Assembly (NCBI GenBank): GCA_029207755.1
Contig: JARCOQ010000005.1
Coordinates: 44,355,621-44,419,620, forward strand
Direction: 5' to 3'
Source of the DNA: Chamaea fasciata
Taxonomy: Eukaryota > Chordata > Aves > Passeriformes > Sylviidae
DNA: 64,000 bases
The notes under the pieces were generated by a model, which saw only the letters and a program-made list of their open reading frames with translations, did no database searches and was not told the DNA's origin. The translations under genes were made by a program, and so were the position numbers. Positions within the stretch are counted from its first letter, which is position 1. The number at the start of each line of letters is the position of its first letter. This document shows, piece by piece, positions 13,401 through 26,140 of this stretch.

Positions 13401-16400
13401 TTCTCCTATGAAGACATTAAATTGAAAACTAATTGTACCTGAGGGGGAAGAAACTCTCAACCTGTTTTTACAGTAACATATGAGGATAGGAAGCCTCGGG
13501 AAGAGAGAGCATAGTGATCTTTAGAAGAGACCAGCAGGAGGCAGACATGAGGGCTTTTCAGGTTGCCAAGACTAAGAGAAGGCACCCAAAGAGGACAGAG
13601 GGATCCACAGGAGAGGTTTCATTCATTCTTTAAGCTTTTGCTTGGTTATTCTGCTTGCAGTCGAAGGGGGAAAAAAAGTTACTGAAAAGCTGACATAACC
13701 ACCAGGATTCTCCTTGTTCATACACACAGAATAAGACAGAGCACTTCTTTAAGGAAGTAAACTGAACAGCCTAGAAGATGCTTACACACATACATACATA
13801 CATACATACAGGAAAATCAACTGCTAATGAACATGGAGCTATGACCAAGCATACAAAGGAAGAATCCATTAGAAATATACTATTTCAATCACTTTCAGTC
13901 TTGCAGAAGTGTTTACAAAAGCCTCAAGCTAACAAGGCCTCAGTAAAAAACAACTAAGAAAAGATTTTTGTGCGCTACCCTTCTGAAAAACAAAAAGCTA
14001 CTTCAGAAGTCTTGCTTGCTGTCAATAGACTAAAGCAGGACCAAACAAATAACTACAAACAGATAGTGCCAAAACACAAAAGTGGCAAATACTGCAATCA
14101 GAAGACTCACCTATGCAAGTACCTCCAAAAAACCCCAAACATTCATTATTTCTTACCTAGCAGAGCCACTGCAGCTGAACTGTAAAGCTTCCCTGTCTGA
14201 CCGAGACCACTACAGTACTGAAGGAAAAAATTTTGGCATAGAATTAGACAATTTTAAAAGTTTCATTACTTTTTAGAAAGGAGTACTATTCTTTGCTTGG
14301 AAAAATAGTGCAATTCTTCCCTCTGTGCTATGGCAGTAGTTAACCACCACAAATTTTACATTGTCTGCCAAGCAGCATGGCTAAAAGTTAGGAACAAATC
14401 AATATCAAGCACCTATAAAATATGTGAACTTTAAAGCTACTGTGTGAAGGCCACTAGAATTTAAGAGAAGCTTGCCTGCAAAGTCAGCACAAACCAGCTC
14501 AAGGAAGAAATCCCAGCTCCATAACTCTAAACAAATGTGCTTTGCACGGTAATTCAGCTACCTGCATTTCATTTTCCTGACACCCCAGTTTTCTTACTTC
14601 ACATTCAATATTACTGCTATGCAGATTACTTTACCAAATAAAACATGTTGCTTATTAATCCACTAATTAAATACTGTGGTCTCAGTGAGTGTTACAATTG
14701 AAGGAACACACTATTTTACAGAATGGTCTTCCGGTCCACATTGTCCTTTAACACCAGCTGTGAAACCACCTAAGGAACTTCATAAAATCCATCAGAACAA
14801 AGGTAGCTTAGAGAAATCACACCACCTGACAGGGTCTGAGTACTGGAAGGTGATAAATGATCAGCCACTGTGGAAAGGAAAAGAAATAACCAAATTTGTG
14901 CTGCCTTTCCAGTTCAGCCTTTTATGCACTTTGACTTTTGCCTGCATAGCTGTCTCTTCACCTCACGGTCTAACACAGCAAGTAGCCAATCTGGAAGAAA
15001 AGAAACAAAACAAAAAGAAAAGGGAGAAAGTCAGGCAAGAGAGAAGAGTCCCTGATGCAGCACACCACATGTTCCATGTAAACAGCTGTGCCAACAAAAA
15101 GCAGGGGGCAAACACATGCTCTTAGAAGGATGGGAGAGGATTCATTTTGGCGAAAGGGCTGGTATAAAGATTTGGGACTACAGTGTTAATCACAGCAGGA
15201 TACCAGCGTAACAGATTATTCTGTAACCAACCTAAAAAGGAAATGTAGGGCCTTCCTCTTCATTCCAAAGGAAGAAGCTTAACTACCAACTCAGCTAATT
15301 TCAGTAACAGATGGTAAACTACTGAATTAAAAGTCTTCATCCATCTATAAAAGTCTTAAACACTAAAGACTCTGCAAGTCTTATTTGTTATAAACAGTTA
15401 TCTAAAAACCTTTTATACCACTAAGACTACAGAAAAGCATCCTTATGGCTAGCAACTTTATGCTAGTACCTTAAAAAGAGAGATAATATCATCCGGAGGC
15501 TGACGTATCTGTGATAAAACTGTTCTGAAATTTCAAAACACGAAACATTAATAATGGCCTCTTACATAAAGAGAAGAGACTGCAGATCTTAAAGCTGTTA
15601 AATATTTAAAATGGCACAATATCACATCTTTATACCAAGTCTCAGGGGAATGATTCTTTCCTCATTTTTACCAGCTCAATTCACTAAGCAGTAGTCAAGC
15701 AATTTTCCTTCAGTATCACCTACTAAGACAGACGTTACACTCTCATAACTTTGTCAGACCAAGTCAAGGTACAAGTCCTCTCTAATCTACATCAGACAGT
15801 GAGAAAGTGTGGGCAGTATCTTCCCTCACTTGTAGGTTCGACTAACCCTAGCTTTATTCAGAACAGGGAAGACAGATGATGTATGCAGACTTATCTATAA
15901 TAGCAATTACAGCTCAGGTATGAGTGTTTACTGCTGCCACCTTGCCAGAAATCACCATTCTGCAAATCTACTGAGAAAGCACACCCTTGTCAGCATTCTC
16001 AATTCCACTCAGGAAAAGTGAGCCAGGTCTTCTTAACTAGATCTTTAATCTGAAAAATGCTGACTGACAACATAAAAACTCTGCTGCCATCCAGTAAAGG
16101 ACAGTGACTTCCAAAAGAAACCATGGAACAGCTGGCACTGGCTGTTGATAAAAGCATCTTCCATGAGTACAAATGAAAAAAATCTGCACATCCCTTGACA
16201 AGTTTCTTCCACAGGTGCTACAAACGAAGGCCTCCGAACAGCCAGATACAAACCAAACTTTTTGCTAACCCTGGCCAATTATAAAAGGAACAATAGGATG
16301 CAATGCAATACTGTAGGAATAGTCCCAAAATGGCCAAAAAGAAGCATTACTTGTAAAATGAAAAAGGTACCCCAACTGAAAGAAATCCACAGCAGCTTGC

Positions 16401-19400
16401 CCCTTTTTTTTTTTTTTTTTTTTTTTTATTTGTACTTGTATTTGGTATTATCAAATTTAACTGCATTACCAACTGAGCACATGTACAGGTTGTATGTGTC
16501 AAGTTGCTGGCAGCAGAGGGGCTCCAGGGGTGACCTCCATGAGGTGAGGCAAGGAGCTGTACCTCACCAGACATAGCCAGCTCCAAAAACATGCCACAGG
16601 ACATGGGTGAACCCATCAGCCAAGCTGGTGGCACACCTGGGAAAATGTATTTAGGAAAGGACAGAAAACAACACCACACAGAGAGCAGCAAGGGGTAAAA
16701 AAAAAAAAAAAAAAAAAAAGGAAAAATATGTGAGCAAAACTAGTATGAAGACCAAGGTCAGAGAAGGACAGTAAGGACGAGCTCCAGGCACTTAGTGCAA
16801 AGATTCTCTGTAGCCTATGAAGGACCACAGTGGAGCATTTCCCACACTGTAGCCCATTGAGTATACCACTCTGGAGCACAGGAAAAGTGTGAGGAGGAAG
16901 GAGCAGCAGTTGTGGACTGTTTTGAACAACCTGAACAGGTTGTTGTGGACTAACCATAAACCCCCAGCCCCAGCCCCTTGCATCCACCAGGGAAAGGGGA
17001 GCTGGGGAATAAGAAGTGAAGGACTGAATGTGAGTATTGGAAAAGGGTGGCAAAGATGTTGTTTAATTTTGTCTTTTGTTTCTCACCATCCAATTCTATC
17101 TTACCTGGAAGCAAATTAATTAATGTGCCCCAAGTTGAGCCTCTTTTGCCATGATGATCATCAGTAAATAATCTCTCTTTGTCTTGAGCCATGAGCTTTT
17201 CCTTCCTATTTTTCCCCCTGCCTGGTTGAGGTGGGGAGAGAGTGTGGCTGGGTGAGCATGAGGTCAGCCCACCTCATCATAAATCACACAGTAATTTCTA
17301 ATCTGTGTTTGAGCTGTGGTATCCAGAGCCACTTTTAGAGAGAATGCAGTAGACAGTTTCAGACTCCACAGATGATACTGAAAATTAAGAACTTTTGAGA
17401 AAGAGATGACAGACTTAAAATTAAAACCACCAGCTCCATTTCCTGCTACAGCTGAAACGATAACACTTATCACTTGCAGAGCACCACATATAACAATTTA
17501 TGTGGGAGAAAATGTGATGAGGAAAAAGAGAGATCTTTCAGTTTAACTGATTGCTCATCAGTCATTTCAGTATTAGCTTCCTCAGGGAGATCAAACATTT
17601 GCTGCCAAATCCTCCAGGCAGGTTTCTAAAACAGATGAAAAGACACTATCAATAGCAAAAATCAAAGAGATTTTTTTTTTAATTACATCTAAGTTCCACT
17701 AATTTTTAGTCATTGGGAGTGGAAGTCCTTTGTTTCATTCTTCATTGGCCGCTGAGTTTACAATTAAGTCAGATTGCTTTTCTACACACCATTTCAGCAT
17801 GGTTCTCAGTCCTTCTGGATTAACTTCACTCACATCTGTAACTACCTCTGCCATTTCCTTTCCTCACAAAATACAAGTTTGCCTGAATAAGAAGCCCTAA
17901 CTTCTCAGCAGCAGTGCTAATTTGAACAGTCATCCTTAAACGTACTCCCCTCATCAGCCCAAGTGTTTGCAAAGCCAGATAACAGATGAGATCACAGAAC
18001 TGATCCGGTTTAAGAAATAACCTTTACTGTAGAGTTCTGAGCCAAATCAGTTTCTCAGTCTAAGTTCACCTCAGTGGCACAAAAATTTTTGTGCCAGCAC
18101 AGTCCAAGCTGAATCTGTTCATACAGTAAGGCTGTTCAACCTGAATCAGAATCATAAAACAGCCTGGGCTGGAAAAGACCTTAAAGATCACCCAGTCCAA
18201 CTCCTCTGCCATGGGCAGGGACACCTCCCACTTGCTCAGAACCCCATCCAACGCAGCCTTAAACACTACCGGAATGGGGCATCCACAGCTTCACTGGGCA
18301 ACCTGTTTTAGAGCCTCACCACCCTCACAGTAAAGAATTTCTTCCTTGTATCTAATCTAAACCTGCCCTCTTTCAGTTTGAATCCACTCCCCTTGTCCTC
18401 CCTCTATCAGCCCTTGTAAAATGTCCTTCTCCAGCTCTTTGGTAGGCCTACTTTAGGTACTGTGAGGCTGCTACAAGAATGAGCAGATTGATCACTTCAC
18501 AAATTTCCAGTTAAGCCAACTTCCCTAGGAGGTAACTTCACCTCATGCAGCTCTCTGCAAAAAACAGAAGTACAATAACCAGCTTTGGCATTTCAATTCA
18601 GACTACACAGAGAACACATTTCTTTCATACTTTCATTCTTACCACAGGTAACCCATTCCAGTTACCAGTGTCACTACCTTCCAACTACATCCAATAGTCC
18701 AGATTAATTCTGGGGTATGAAATAGAAATTTAAGGCTTTAGTTAAAGCACTATATTGGCATGGTGACAAGTTATAATTACTTGCCAAATGACAATTCTTT
18801 CCTGTCTGACTGTGATAAGGGGGAAGATCACACTGATCTCCTTCACCGAGGAGTGATAAATTGAACACAAGAAGGTAAAAAAGCATGCACATTTTTGCTT
18901 TGATTTTTGAGGGGGAGGCAGTATGAAAAAATTAAACTTACCAGTCAAAACTGTCTTCTACATATAGGAGTAAAGCTGCCTCAGAAAACTACAAAGACTT
19001 AATTCAAAACTTAGTATAACATTACATCACGTTTTGGCACAAATTCCTCCAGGATCTATCAATTCATTAGCTACAACTATTTAAAGAACTGGTTGTAACC
19101 AGCATTACTGAAAATAAATTGGTTACCTAAGCAGATGTCCTATTGTCAGAGAGATTTCAGAATGTTTACATTAGAACTGTATCACTGTAGAACAACTTCG
19201 CTGAAGAAAATCTCCTGAAAATAACATTACCTTTTAGGATGAAGAAAAAAAGGATTAGCAAAGCCTGTTAAAATGTTAAGCAAGGGTCAAACATCATAAA
19301 TAGGAGGCTACACTTTGGTTCTCAAAAGCCAGCCTTCACATGAATTCTCTTCCTTGACACATAATCCCCAAGTGCCAGCATTCCACATGCCCCTGCTTCC

Positions 19401-22400
19401 TGGACTCATTACTGGGCTAGTGGCTTTTGTACATTAATGCTTCTACCACCCTGCAGGTTCCCAGACCCCACCACCAGCCCCAACTGTATCTAACACCACC
19501 TCCCAAAAAAAAGGCAAGAAAACACGTTTAAAGTGTCAACATTTCAAAGGCATCAGCTGTAAAAAAATAAAGAATAAAACAATGGTACAGCAGATTTAGA
19601 AAACCTTAACTAGTACTCAATATACAGACAGTTGTCCAGCAAATTGATACTACAGCTCCCCTAAGGAAGCACTGTGAATGAACTCTGGATTGCACACAAT
19701 CCTCTCACACACTTCTGGCTCTCCAAATCCCACCAGCACACAATTTTAACCACTGCAAAACCACTTGCAATGAGATGAAGACAAATGTAGTCCAACTAAC
19801 AGTGCCTTCCCAGAAGGAAAATAAAAAAAAAACAACAACCAGAATCTACCCACTCTTGGAATAAGACCTTGTAGCCAAGCAGTAACATGAAGAGGGGCAT
19901 TTTAAGGTCAGCAGCACTCTCCCCTGAGAATGACCTCATTCTTGAATTTTCCACCGCAAATTACAGGATTTTGAAACTGTGAATCTGAAATCCTATGCAA
20001 ATTCCTAGAGGATTATCTATGTGATAGCACAGATAGAGCTTTTCATGGTGCATCTCCAGCCACTGTAAAGTAAGGCATAACTGAATTCACTAAGCTGAGC
20101 GTAAACCATTCCTGCAGTTACACTGATAAAGCACATTTGCACTGGAGGCTTGCATTAATGTAAGGTGTAGAGTCAACTGTCCAAGTGTGGGAAATGCAAA
20201 CAGTAATTGATACTGAGCTTCTACCCAAACGCTGTCCACGCTGGGTTTGCATGGCAAGGTTCGGGTAGTGGCGGGGCACTGCGGTGCTTCTATGAGGAGC
20301 TGCCAGAAGCCTTCCCCCATGTCCAACAGAGTCACAGGCAGCCAGCTCCAAGACAGACCTACCCCTGGCCAAGGGTGAGCCCATCAGCAATCGTGGTGGC
20401 ACCTCCGAGGTGATATATTTAAGAAAGGGAAAAACCCACAATCGGAGCAGCAGCAGCCAAAGAAATGAGATTATGTGAGAAAAACAACTCTGCAGACACC
20501 AAGGTCAGTGCAGAAGTAGAGGGAGGAGGGGCTCCAGGTGTGGGGGCAGATTCCCCTGCAGCTCATGGTGACACTGCCTGTCCCCCTGCAGCTCACAGAT
20601 GACCCCATGCTGGAGCACATGGATTCGCCCACAGGAGACTGACCCCATGGGAAGCCTCCAGTGAGCAAGCTCCTGGCAGGTCCTGTGCAGAGAGAAGCCC
20701 ATGCTGGAGCAGGTTTGCTGGCACAACCTGTGACCCACGTGGGTGTAAGCTTGTGACCGCCACTGAAGCAGCCTGCTCCTGAAGGACTGCAGCCTGTGGA
20801 AAGGACCCACAGTAGAGAGTTTGTGAAGACTGTAGCCTGTGGGAAGGACTTATCTTGGAGGAGTTCATGGAGGGACTCCATGCTGGAGTGGGGGAAGAGT
20901 ATAGAGTCCTGCACCTAAGGAGGAAGAAGCAACAGTGAAAATGTGTGATGCACAGAACACAACCCCCACTTCTGATTCCTCTGCATCACTGAGGGGTAGG
21001 AGAGAGGAAAAACAGGAATGAAGTTTAGCCCAGGAAGATGGGTGAGGTGGTGGGGGAAGGTGTTTTAAGATTTAGGTTTATTTTCTCATTAACCTACTAG
21101 AATTTGATAGGTAATAAATTAATATAATTTCCCTGAGTCAAGTCTGTTCTGCCCATGACTGTAATGGGCAAGTGATCCCTCCCTGTGATTCTCTTGACCC
21201 AGGATGCTTTGGTTGTACTTTCTCTTCCCTGCTCAGCTGAGGAGGGGAGGGACAGAGCAGTGTCCAGTCAGGGTCAACCCACCACACCATCTACAGCAAA
21301 ATTTGCAACTTGCTTCTCACTGTAATTCCACCAGTCACAAGTAACTACAAAAAAGTGATTTTGCTTTGCGCTATTACAAAAACAAATTTTGATGATACTC
21401 TGATAAATTTAACAGACATGTATAGTATAAAACTGTATGAAAAGCAATTAAATCCATTGGCTTACTATAGGTTTGTGCCTCAAAGTTGCTCAAGTATTAT
21501 ACAAGATGGCCCAAACAGAATTATTGCCTCTATCTGGGTTATTTGCTTGGGTTTTCCTCAGTTTTTATTCTACAGGGTCTACTGAAAGCTTCTTTAAGGA
21601 AAAGGTTGTGAAAAGCTACCAGTGTCCTCTTAAAGATCTGTTATTAAGACTCCATATTTTCTTTTTAAAACTTAACCTGACTAGACCTAACTGGAAAGTT
21701 TTCTCATGCTCTGGGCCTGAGCCTTCTTCTCAGCTTACCTTCCATACCTGCACAAAGCATCTGTCCTGCCAAGCTTCAGGCTTCCAATACCTGCCTGTAT
21801 TCCCCTCCCACCATCCCAGCCAGCCCAGGCTATATTGGTCACCTGGCAAGAAGACCCAAGGAGGGTTGCAAACAGCACATGTATTATCCTTCTACCTTTC
21901 TACACTTGGGGGGCAGGGGGAAGGGGGAGAGAAGAGCAGGGAGAAGACGGTTTTAAGAACAGTACAAAACCAGTGCTGAAAATGCCCAAAATTTTCACCC
22001 TTCTACCAAATTTGAAGTTATCCACAAGATTCAAATGGCATACAAGGTGCAAAAAGACATTAGGTTCTCTCACAAATGCCAAGGAATGGCATTCTTCAGA
22101 AGTGATGTTTTCTGTACCTAACCACCATCCAAAGAAATACAAAACACCACAAAAAGGTATTAGGCTTACCTCAAGTCCTTTTTATTTAATTTTTTATGCA
22201 GGAAATAAAAAAGTGATCAGAAATGTCAGAGAAAAAGTAGCAGTGACTTAAATTTTAATGTGGAGACAGAAGTCCATGCCTCAAAAAACCACAGCTTTCA
22301 AGAAAAAGAAAGAAACTTCAAACTGGCTGCCATAAGCACTTTTAAAGAACTTCTAGAAAGTTCCAGCTGCAGGTTAAATACCTGATTTATATTAAAAAAA

Positions 22401-25400
22401 AACCCCAAACATATAAGGGAGATTACAGTGACCTCTACTATAGAATGTTCTAAGTGCCTAGCATCACACAACAAGAGAATCTCCACAAAACCTCCCAGAA
22501 ATTTCACATTTTGAAGCAGCATTTTGTAGCAATCAGTCCAAGCATTCCCAGAGTCTCCAAAAATACAGCAAGCAGGAGTTCACTACAGATAATGGAAATA
22601 GCTTCACACAGTGAATAGCAAGGAATGTCTATCTCAGACAACACCACAGTATCATGCAGGGGAGGAAATCAAAGCCTCTGTAATATAACACTGATAATTT
22701 CATTAGAAAAAAAAAATCTGAAGGAGTCTCAGCTCCTGCTTCAGACGGTTACTTCATGATAGGAGCAGCTGCAGTGATTGTAATAGAAGCGCCAATAACA
22801 ACAGCCAACCGAAGAGACCCGTGCATCAAATCATGAATGATGAGATCACTGCAGCAATGAAAACCGCAGGAAAAGAAGGAACATTTTAAAAGATGATATG
22901 GGGTAATATTGTCCATCCCATTCACATACTCTGACTGCACTTGACACAGCAATGAGGTGGACTGAATGTCAGCCAAGAAAAAAATTCAGATGCAATTCAA
23001 TTCCTTACTCGACTGGAGGTACGTGACTTTGCAACATGGGAAAGAATTGATGTAATAAGTGTTTGAAAGTAAAAGCCATTGGGCTTATTTATTGTCTGTT
23101 GCAAAGGCTCACCTTTTAATACTGGAAATAGTAATTTTTCTGAAAAAAGTTTAGAGCATCAAAACCACACATCTGTGTAAATGTGACAATCACACATTTG
23201 AATTTTATCTTACATTAATAGGTTTTTTTGTCAAGATGATCCTCACAGGAACCCTGATGTTGAACTACTGAAGAAAACAAAAACACCTCTTCCCTATTCA
23301 CAAGATACAAGCCTTTCCAATTCTGATTATGTCCTTAAAGATTCAAAACTGCATCGATGTCTTCTAGTCACCATTTGTGATGTGCTAACAGTCATAATTC
23401 TAAAGCAAGTCATCTTTTGAACTTACAGACCATTTCCACACACGCTTTATTAAAGTCTGTTTCTACACAATCTGAGGACAGCAAATTTGGAATAATTCTG
23501 TATCTACTGCAACAATTTCTTTGCGACACCCATACTGTCACCTTTTCACTGGATTTGAAGAAAGTATTGGAACCATAAACGGAGCTCTTGCAGTGACAAG
23601 GAAAGCTCCTGCTCTCCTCCTGGGCTGGATGACAGCCCGCGCATAGCAAAGGCGCAGGCTGAGGAGCACAGGGCTGCAAGTCAACCTGAGAGCCCGGCCA
23701 TCTGCCAGCAGTCGCTCAAGACAGGGAATGCCAACTGCATTCGGAGCCGCCAGCCAGGCTCAGGGCGGCATTACAGTCCAAACACATTCCCCTAGCCCCA
23801 AGCAGCCATTGATGGTCTCTCCTGGATGACAACATCTCCTGGATGATGCCCGTGGCGAAAAGGGAGAAGGTCTTTTCCTAAAATTAACCTAAGCCATTTA
23901 TTTATTATAAAATTTATTACGGTGCATAACGTGAAGATTTAATTTTCTTTACTGGAGTTATTTTACCGTTACTCAGCTCTTTCCTATCTCTCTTCCATTT
24001 CCTTTCCTGATCATCCAAATTCTCACTAGCCACTGAGTTCACTCCCTCCCCTCTAAGGCATCCAGAATAGGAAATTTAACACTAAAAATCAAAATTGGCC
24101 TGACAGGAAAGATCAAAACAATTCTCACTCAAGACTCCTGAAGACTTAAGCAGGCATATTTCTGGGTCCGCACCTCTGCAGCTGTGATGTTTCAAAATAT
24201 GACTTTGCACATTTTTGAGGCTGTAGGAACTAGTCAGATTCAAGTCCTAGATCATACACACATGTGGGCAACCTAAGGAATGCACAGCACAGGAGCTGAA
24301 GAGTTGGTCATCTAACACAACCAAGCCAAGATTTAAAAGTTCTAGACGGGCTGCAGACAACTTACAATGCAAGCATGCAAACACCCAACACACCATATGT
24401 CTAAGGGGGCTCCTTCACAGAAAATCTGGTGAGTCTCTTTTGTCCACCGCCTTTCTTCTCCAGGAACAGAAACAGTCCCACATCAGCACACAATTTCAAA
24501 GTGAACTGTGCAAATTGTGCGTTTTTTGGGTTTTTTCCTAGAAAAGCACAAAGAAAACAAAAGTACCAAGAACAAAATTTATGCACCAGCGTAAGTGGGT
24601 GCACTTCTCGGTTGTGTTCTGGGGAACTGTCAAGAGCAATGAAAATTTAATGGAGACACCAGCCTCATGACTGAGCTCTTACTGCAACTCTGTGATAAAT
24701 ACCAGTTCCACTGTACTATGAATCACTGTTCTCTATCACACCTGAAATACATTCAGATTAGCATGCTGTGCACTCAGGCAGCTGGATAGGCACCAAAATC
24801 TGTAAGATTAGTCTTTATTTTTACTGCTTACGATTCAGAGCACGAATCATAGTTTAGTTCTGTTTCACAGAAGATAAACGTTACTCCTGCCTTATTTTAC
24901 ACCATCATCTCGATCACCTACTTGGTAACTTCACTTCTTAGACAAAATAGTTGCATTTTTTTATTTACTATTTAACACTTTCTAAATTCATTTATTTACA
25001 GTGGTTACCAACTGAGAGAGTTTCAGTGCTATAAATGAACACCCATTCACTGTAACAAGCTATGAGGATGCTGTCATTTCCTTCGAGGGCTAACAAACCT
25101 TACTGGACTCACTTAATACTTCTTTAAAGGGAATGATAACCCATTCAAGGGCTTCAATTCACACCATTACAAATCGACTAGGAGACAGCAGCTCAGCAGG
25201 AACAACCACGTGAGCTACAGGACCGAGCTATGTTTTATAGCTTGCGATACAGCTACCTGTATCTCCAGTAAGTGACTCCAAATTACTCAAGTCTTAAGCT
25301 GGAAATGAATCAGAAGGATTTGCTGAAAGTACCCCAAAGTTAAGAGCCCTTGCAAAGCTTGGCAAATCAAGGCCGAAACACGATAGCGAACGGCCAGCAC

Positions 25401-26140
25401 GACACATTAACGTATTGAGTGAGGGCCGACAGCCCCGAGCAAACGCAGCAGTAACCGGCCTGTCCCAGCGTGTACCCCCAGTGCGAATGTCCCCAAGCAC
25501 ACACAGCTGCAGCCCAGGTTTCACCGCTCGCTGTGGCTTGTCCCTCACCATAGAGGAGGAAGCCGAGCACGGCGCCACCGCCGCCCTCCCCCGGCCCAAG
25601 CACGCCGAGAGCAGTGCCGCGAAGCCGGGCCTGGCGGAAGCCCCCGGTGAGGAGCCGCACGGCCGGCAGAAGACGGGGGGGGGGGGGGGGGAGGGTGCCC
25701 GGTGTCTTTCGAGCTCCGGACCCCGAAGGGTGCGCAGACACCAGCGCTGGGGAGCCCCGGGGGCCGTGGGGCGCCGCCGCCGCCCGGGCGATCCCCGCAA
25801 TGGGCGCGGGCCCGCGCCCGCCAGGAGGGCCCGGCCGCTCCCGCCGCCCGCGCACGCCCGACACAGCGCGCGGGGCCCCCGCGGCGGCGGCGGGAAGCGG
25901 CGGGGGCGCGAGCGGGGCGGCAGGGAGGCGCCCCTGGCCCGGGAGGGGCGGAGGAGGCCGGGGAGGCGGCTCTGCCCTAGCGCGGCCCTGCTCCCGGGCA
26001 CCGGAAGCGGCGGCCGGCGCGGCGATGCCCGCGGCGCGGGACCCCGGCCCGGCGCGTCCGGCGTCCCCGGCGGGGCAGGGCGGAGCGGCGCGCAGGGCGC
26101 GCGGCCGTACCTTGATGATCCTGCGGGGCAGCCCGGCCAT
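7407..26140 (-). CDS. UBE2N: UBE2N (Ubc13), K63-specific ubiquitin-conjugating enzyme E2 N; gene span of four coding exons
   Basis: Joined on the minus strand, 26140-26111, 8640-8394, 8211-8071 and 7447-7407 give 152 codons plus TAA. The protein, as I recall the human one, is identical to human UBE2N. It is a single UBC fold with an N-terminal helix ([10 protein letters not shown]), the HPN motif at residues 77-79, catalytic Cys87 (codon 8412-8410) and the C-terminus YAMNNI. Paired with UEV partners UBE2V1 or UBE2V2, the family makes K63-linked chains for TRAF6/NF-kB signalling, PCNA polyubiquitination and the RNF8/RNF168 DNA-damage response, in cytosol and nucleus. Every junction is GT-AG and keeps frame. 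The start codon has a strong context (AAG before ATGG) inside a CpG island. Intron 1 is about 17.5 kb and carries the LTR and CR1 insertions; introns 2 and 3 are 182 and 623 bases. MRPL42 diverges from it on the other side of an 8-kb gap. Confidence 0.98.
8071..8211 (-). CDS. UBE2N: UBE2N coding exon 3
   Basis: 141 bases, acceptor TTCAG before ATAAATGG and donor GTGATG after ACAG. It completes Asp93 and runs through residue 139 plus one base of Ala140, covering the helices after the active site. Confidence 0.97.
8394..8640 (-). CDS. UBE2N: UBE2N coding exon 2 (HPN motif and catalytic Cys87)
   Basis: 247 bases with acceptor TTCTAG before GAAACC and donor GTAAGT after AAAG. It encodes Glu11 to Lys92 plus the first base of Asp93. 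It holds the HPN motif and the catalytic cysteine. The open frame runs on into the intron, which is chance read-through. Confidence 0.97.
9791..9950 (-). repeat. CR1 LINE 3' fragment (minus orientation)
   Basis: It contains the characteristic CR1 string GGGATGGGGCATCCAC, followed by diverged versions of the tail (CAACCTGTTCCA, AGCCTCACTACC, AAGAATTTTTCCC) ending near CCTTGTCCTGTC. This is the complement of the CR1 sense strand. It is 5'-truncated and lacks the terminal octamer repeats, as usual for old avian CR1 copies. Confidence 0.9.
13785..13811. repeat. (ACAT)n microsatellite
   Basis: About six tandem copies of the tetranucleotide CATA/ACAT within UBE2N intron 1. It is short and probably polymorphic. 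Confidence 0.85.
16404..16427. repeat. T24 homopolymer
   Basis: An uninterrupted run of 24 T, about 70 bases before the recognisable start of the first LTR. It is complementary to the A23 run at 16697-16719. Confidence 0.95.
16498..17278 (+). mobile_element. Diverged, 5'-truncated endogenous retroviral LTR (solo)
   Basis: The sequence aligns by eye to the second LTR at 20233-21286. It shares a GGTGAACCCATCAGC-like block, ACCAAGGTCAG, TGGAGCA repeat remnants, a TTGTTTAATTTTGTC-type region and a diverged terminal GGTCAGCCCACC. It lacks the first roughly 60 bases of the family and carries an A23 insertion at 16697-16719. No retroviral gene lies beside it. Being more decayed than its relative, it is probably an older insertion. 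Confidence 0.75.
16697..16719. repeat. A23 homopolymer within the LTR
   Basis: An uninterrupted run of 23 A. It lies about 270 bases from a T24 run, so the two could pair as inverted arms. Confidence 0.95.
17279..18143 (-). other. UBE2N: UBE2N intron 1 between repeats
   Basis: No exon, RNA gene or repeat was recognised here. Confidence 0.6.
18144..18478 (-). repeat. CR1 LINE 3' end (minus orientation)
   Basis: Starts with AATCAGAATCATAAAAC, the complement of the CR1 terminal octamer repeats. It continues through GACCTTAAAGATCACC, CCATGGGCAGGGACACC, GGGGCATCCACAGC and AAGAATTTCTTCC to TTTAGGTACTG. It is 5'-truncated after about 335 bases. This is the best-preserved minus-oriented CR1 in the window. 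Confidence 0.95.
18479..20232 (-). other. UBE2N: UBE2N intron 1 between repeats
   Basis: Ordinary AT-rich intron sequence. I recognise no exon, RNA gene or repeat. Confidence 0.6.
20233..21286 (+). mobile_element. Solo endogenous retroviral LTR, near full length
   Basis: The element runs from TGTCCACGCTGGG to GGGTCAACCCACCACA, with the TG...CA ends of an LTR. It has a TATA-like GATATATTTAAG near 20421-20432, a central block of degenerate repeats built on CTGGAGCAG and GCAGCCTGTGG, and AATAAA at 21113-21118. I recognise it as a common avian LTR family (ERVL-type is my best guess; the class name is not certain). No gag, pol or env frame is adjacent, so it is a solo LTR. It lies antisense to UBE2N within intron 1. 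No clear target-site duplication is visible. The open frames inside (up to 147 codons on the minus strand) are shadows. Confidence 0.85.
21287..25540 (-). other. UBE2N: UBE2N intron 1, promoter-proximal part
   Basis: AT-rich intron sequence with no exon or repeat that I recognise. The open frames at 21473 (168 codons) and 21835 (138 codons) overlap in different frames and match nothing known to me. Confidence 0.6.

Larger units (their letters stand above)
8641..16403 (-). other. UBE2N: UBE2N intron 1, distal part
   Basis: The donor-side half of this long intron is listed further on. This part holds a CR1 fragment at about 9791-9950, an A/C-rich low-complexity patch near 12124-12190 and an ACAT microsatellite near 13785-13811. 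The open frames here (the longest about 149 codons at 14676) have no recognisable domain and look accidental. Confidence 0.7.

Noticed and set aside
14676..15125. 149-codon open frame in UBE2N intron 1
   Set aside because: No domain, ends in a Lys/Arg-rich low-complexity tail, with no evidence of splicing to UBE2N.
20471..20914. 147-codon minus-strand open frame
   Set aside because: It lies inside the solo LTR in a region of degenerate repeats. It is not a retroviral gene and has no host similarity.
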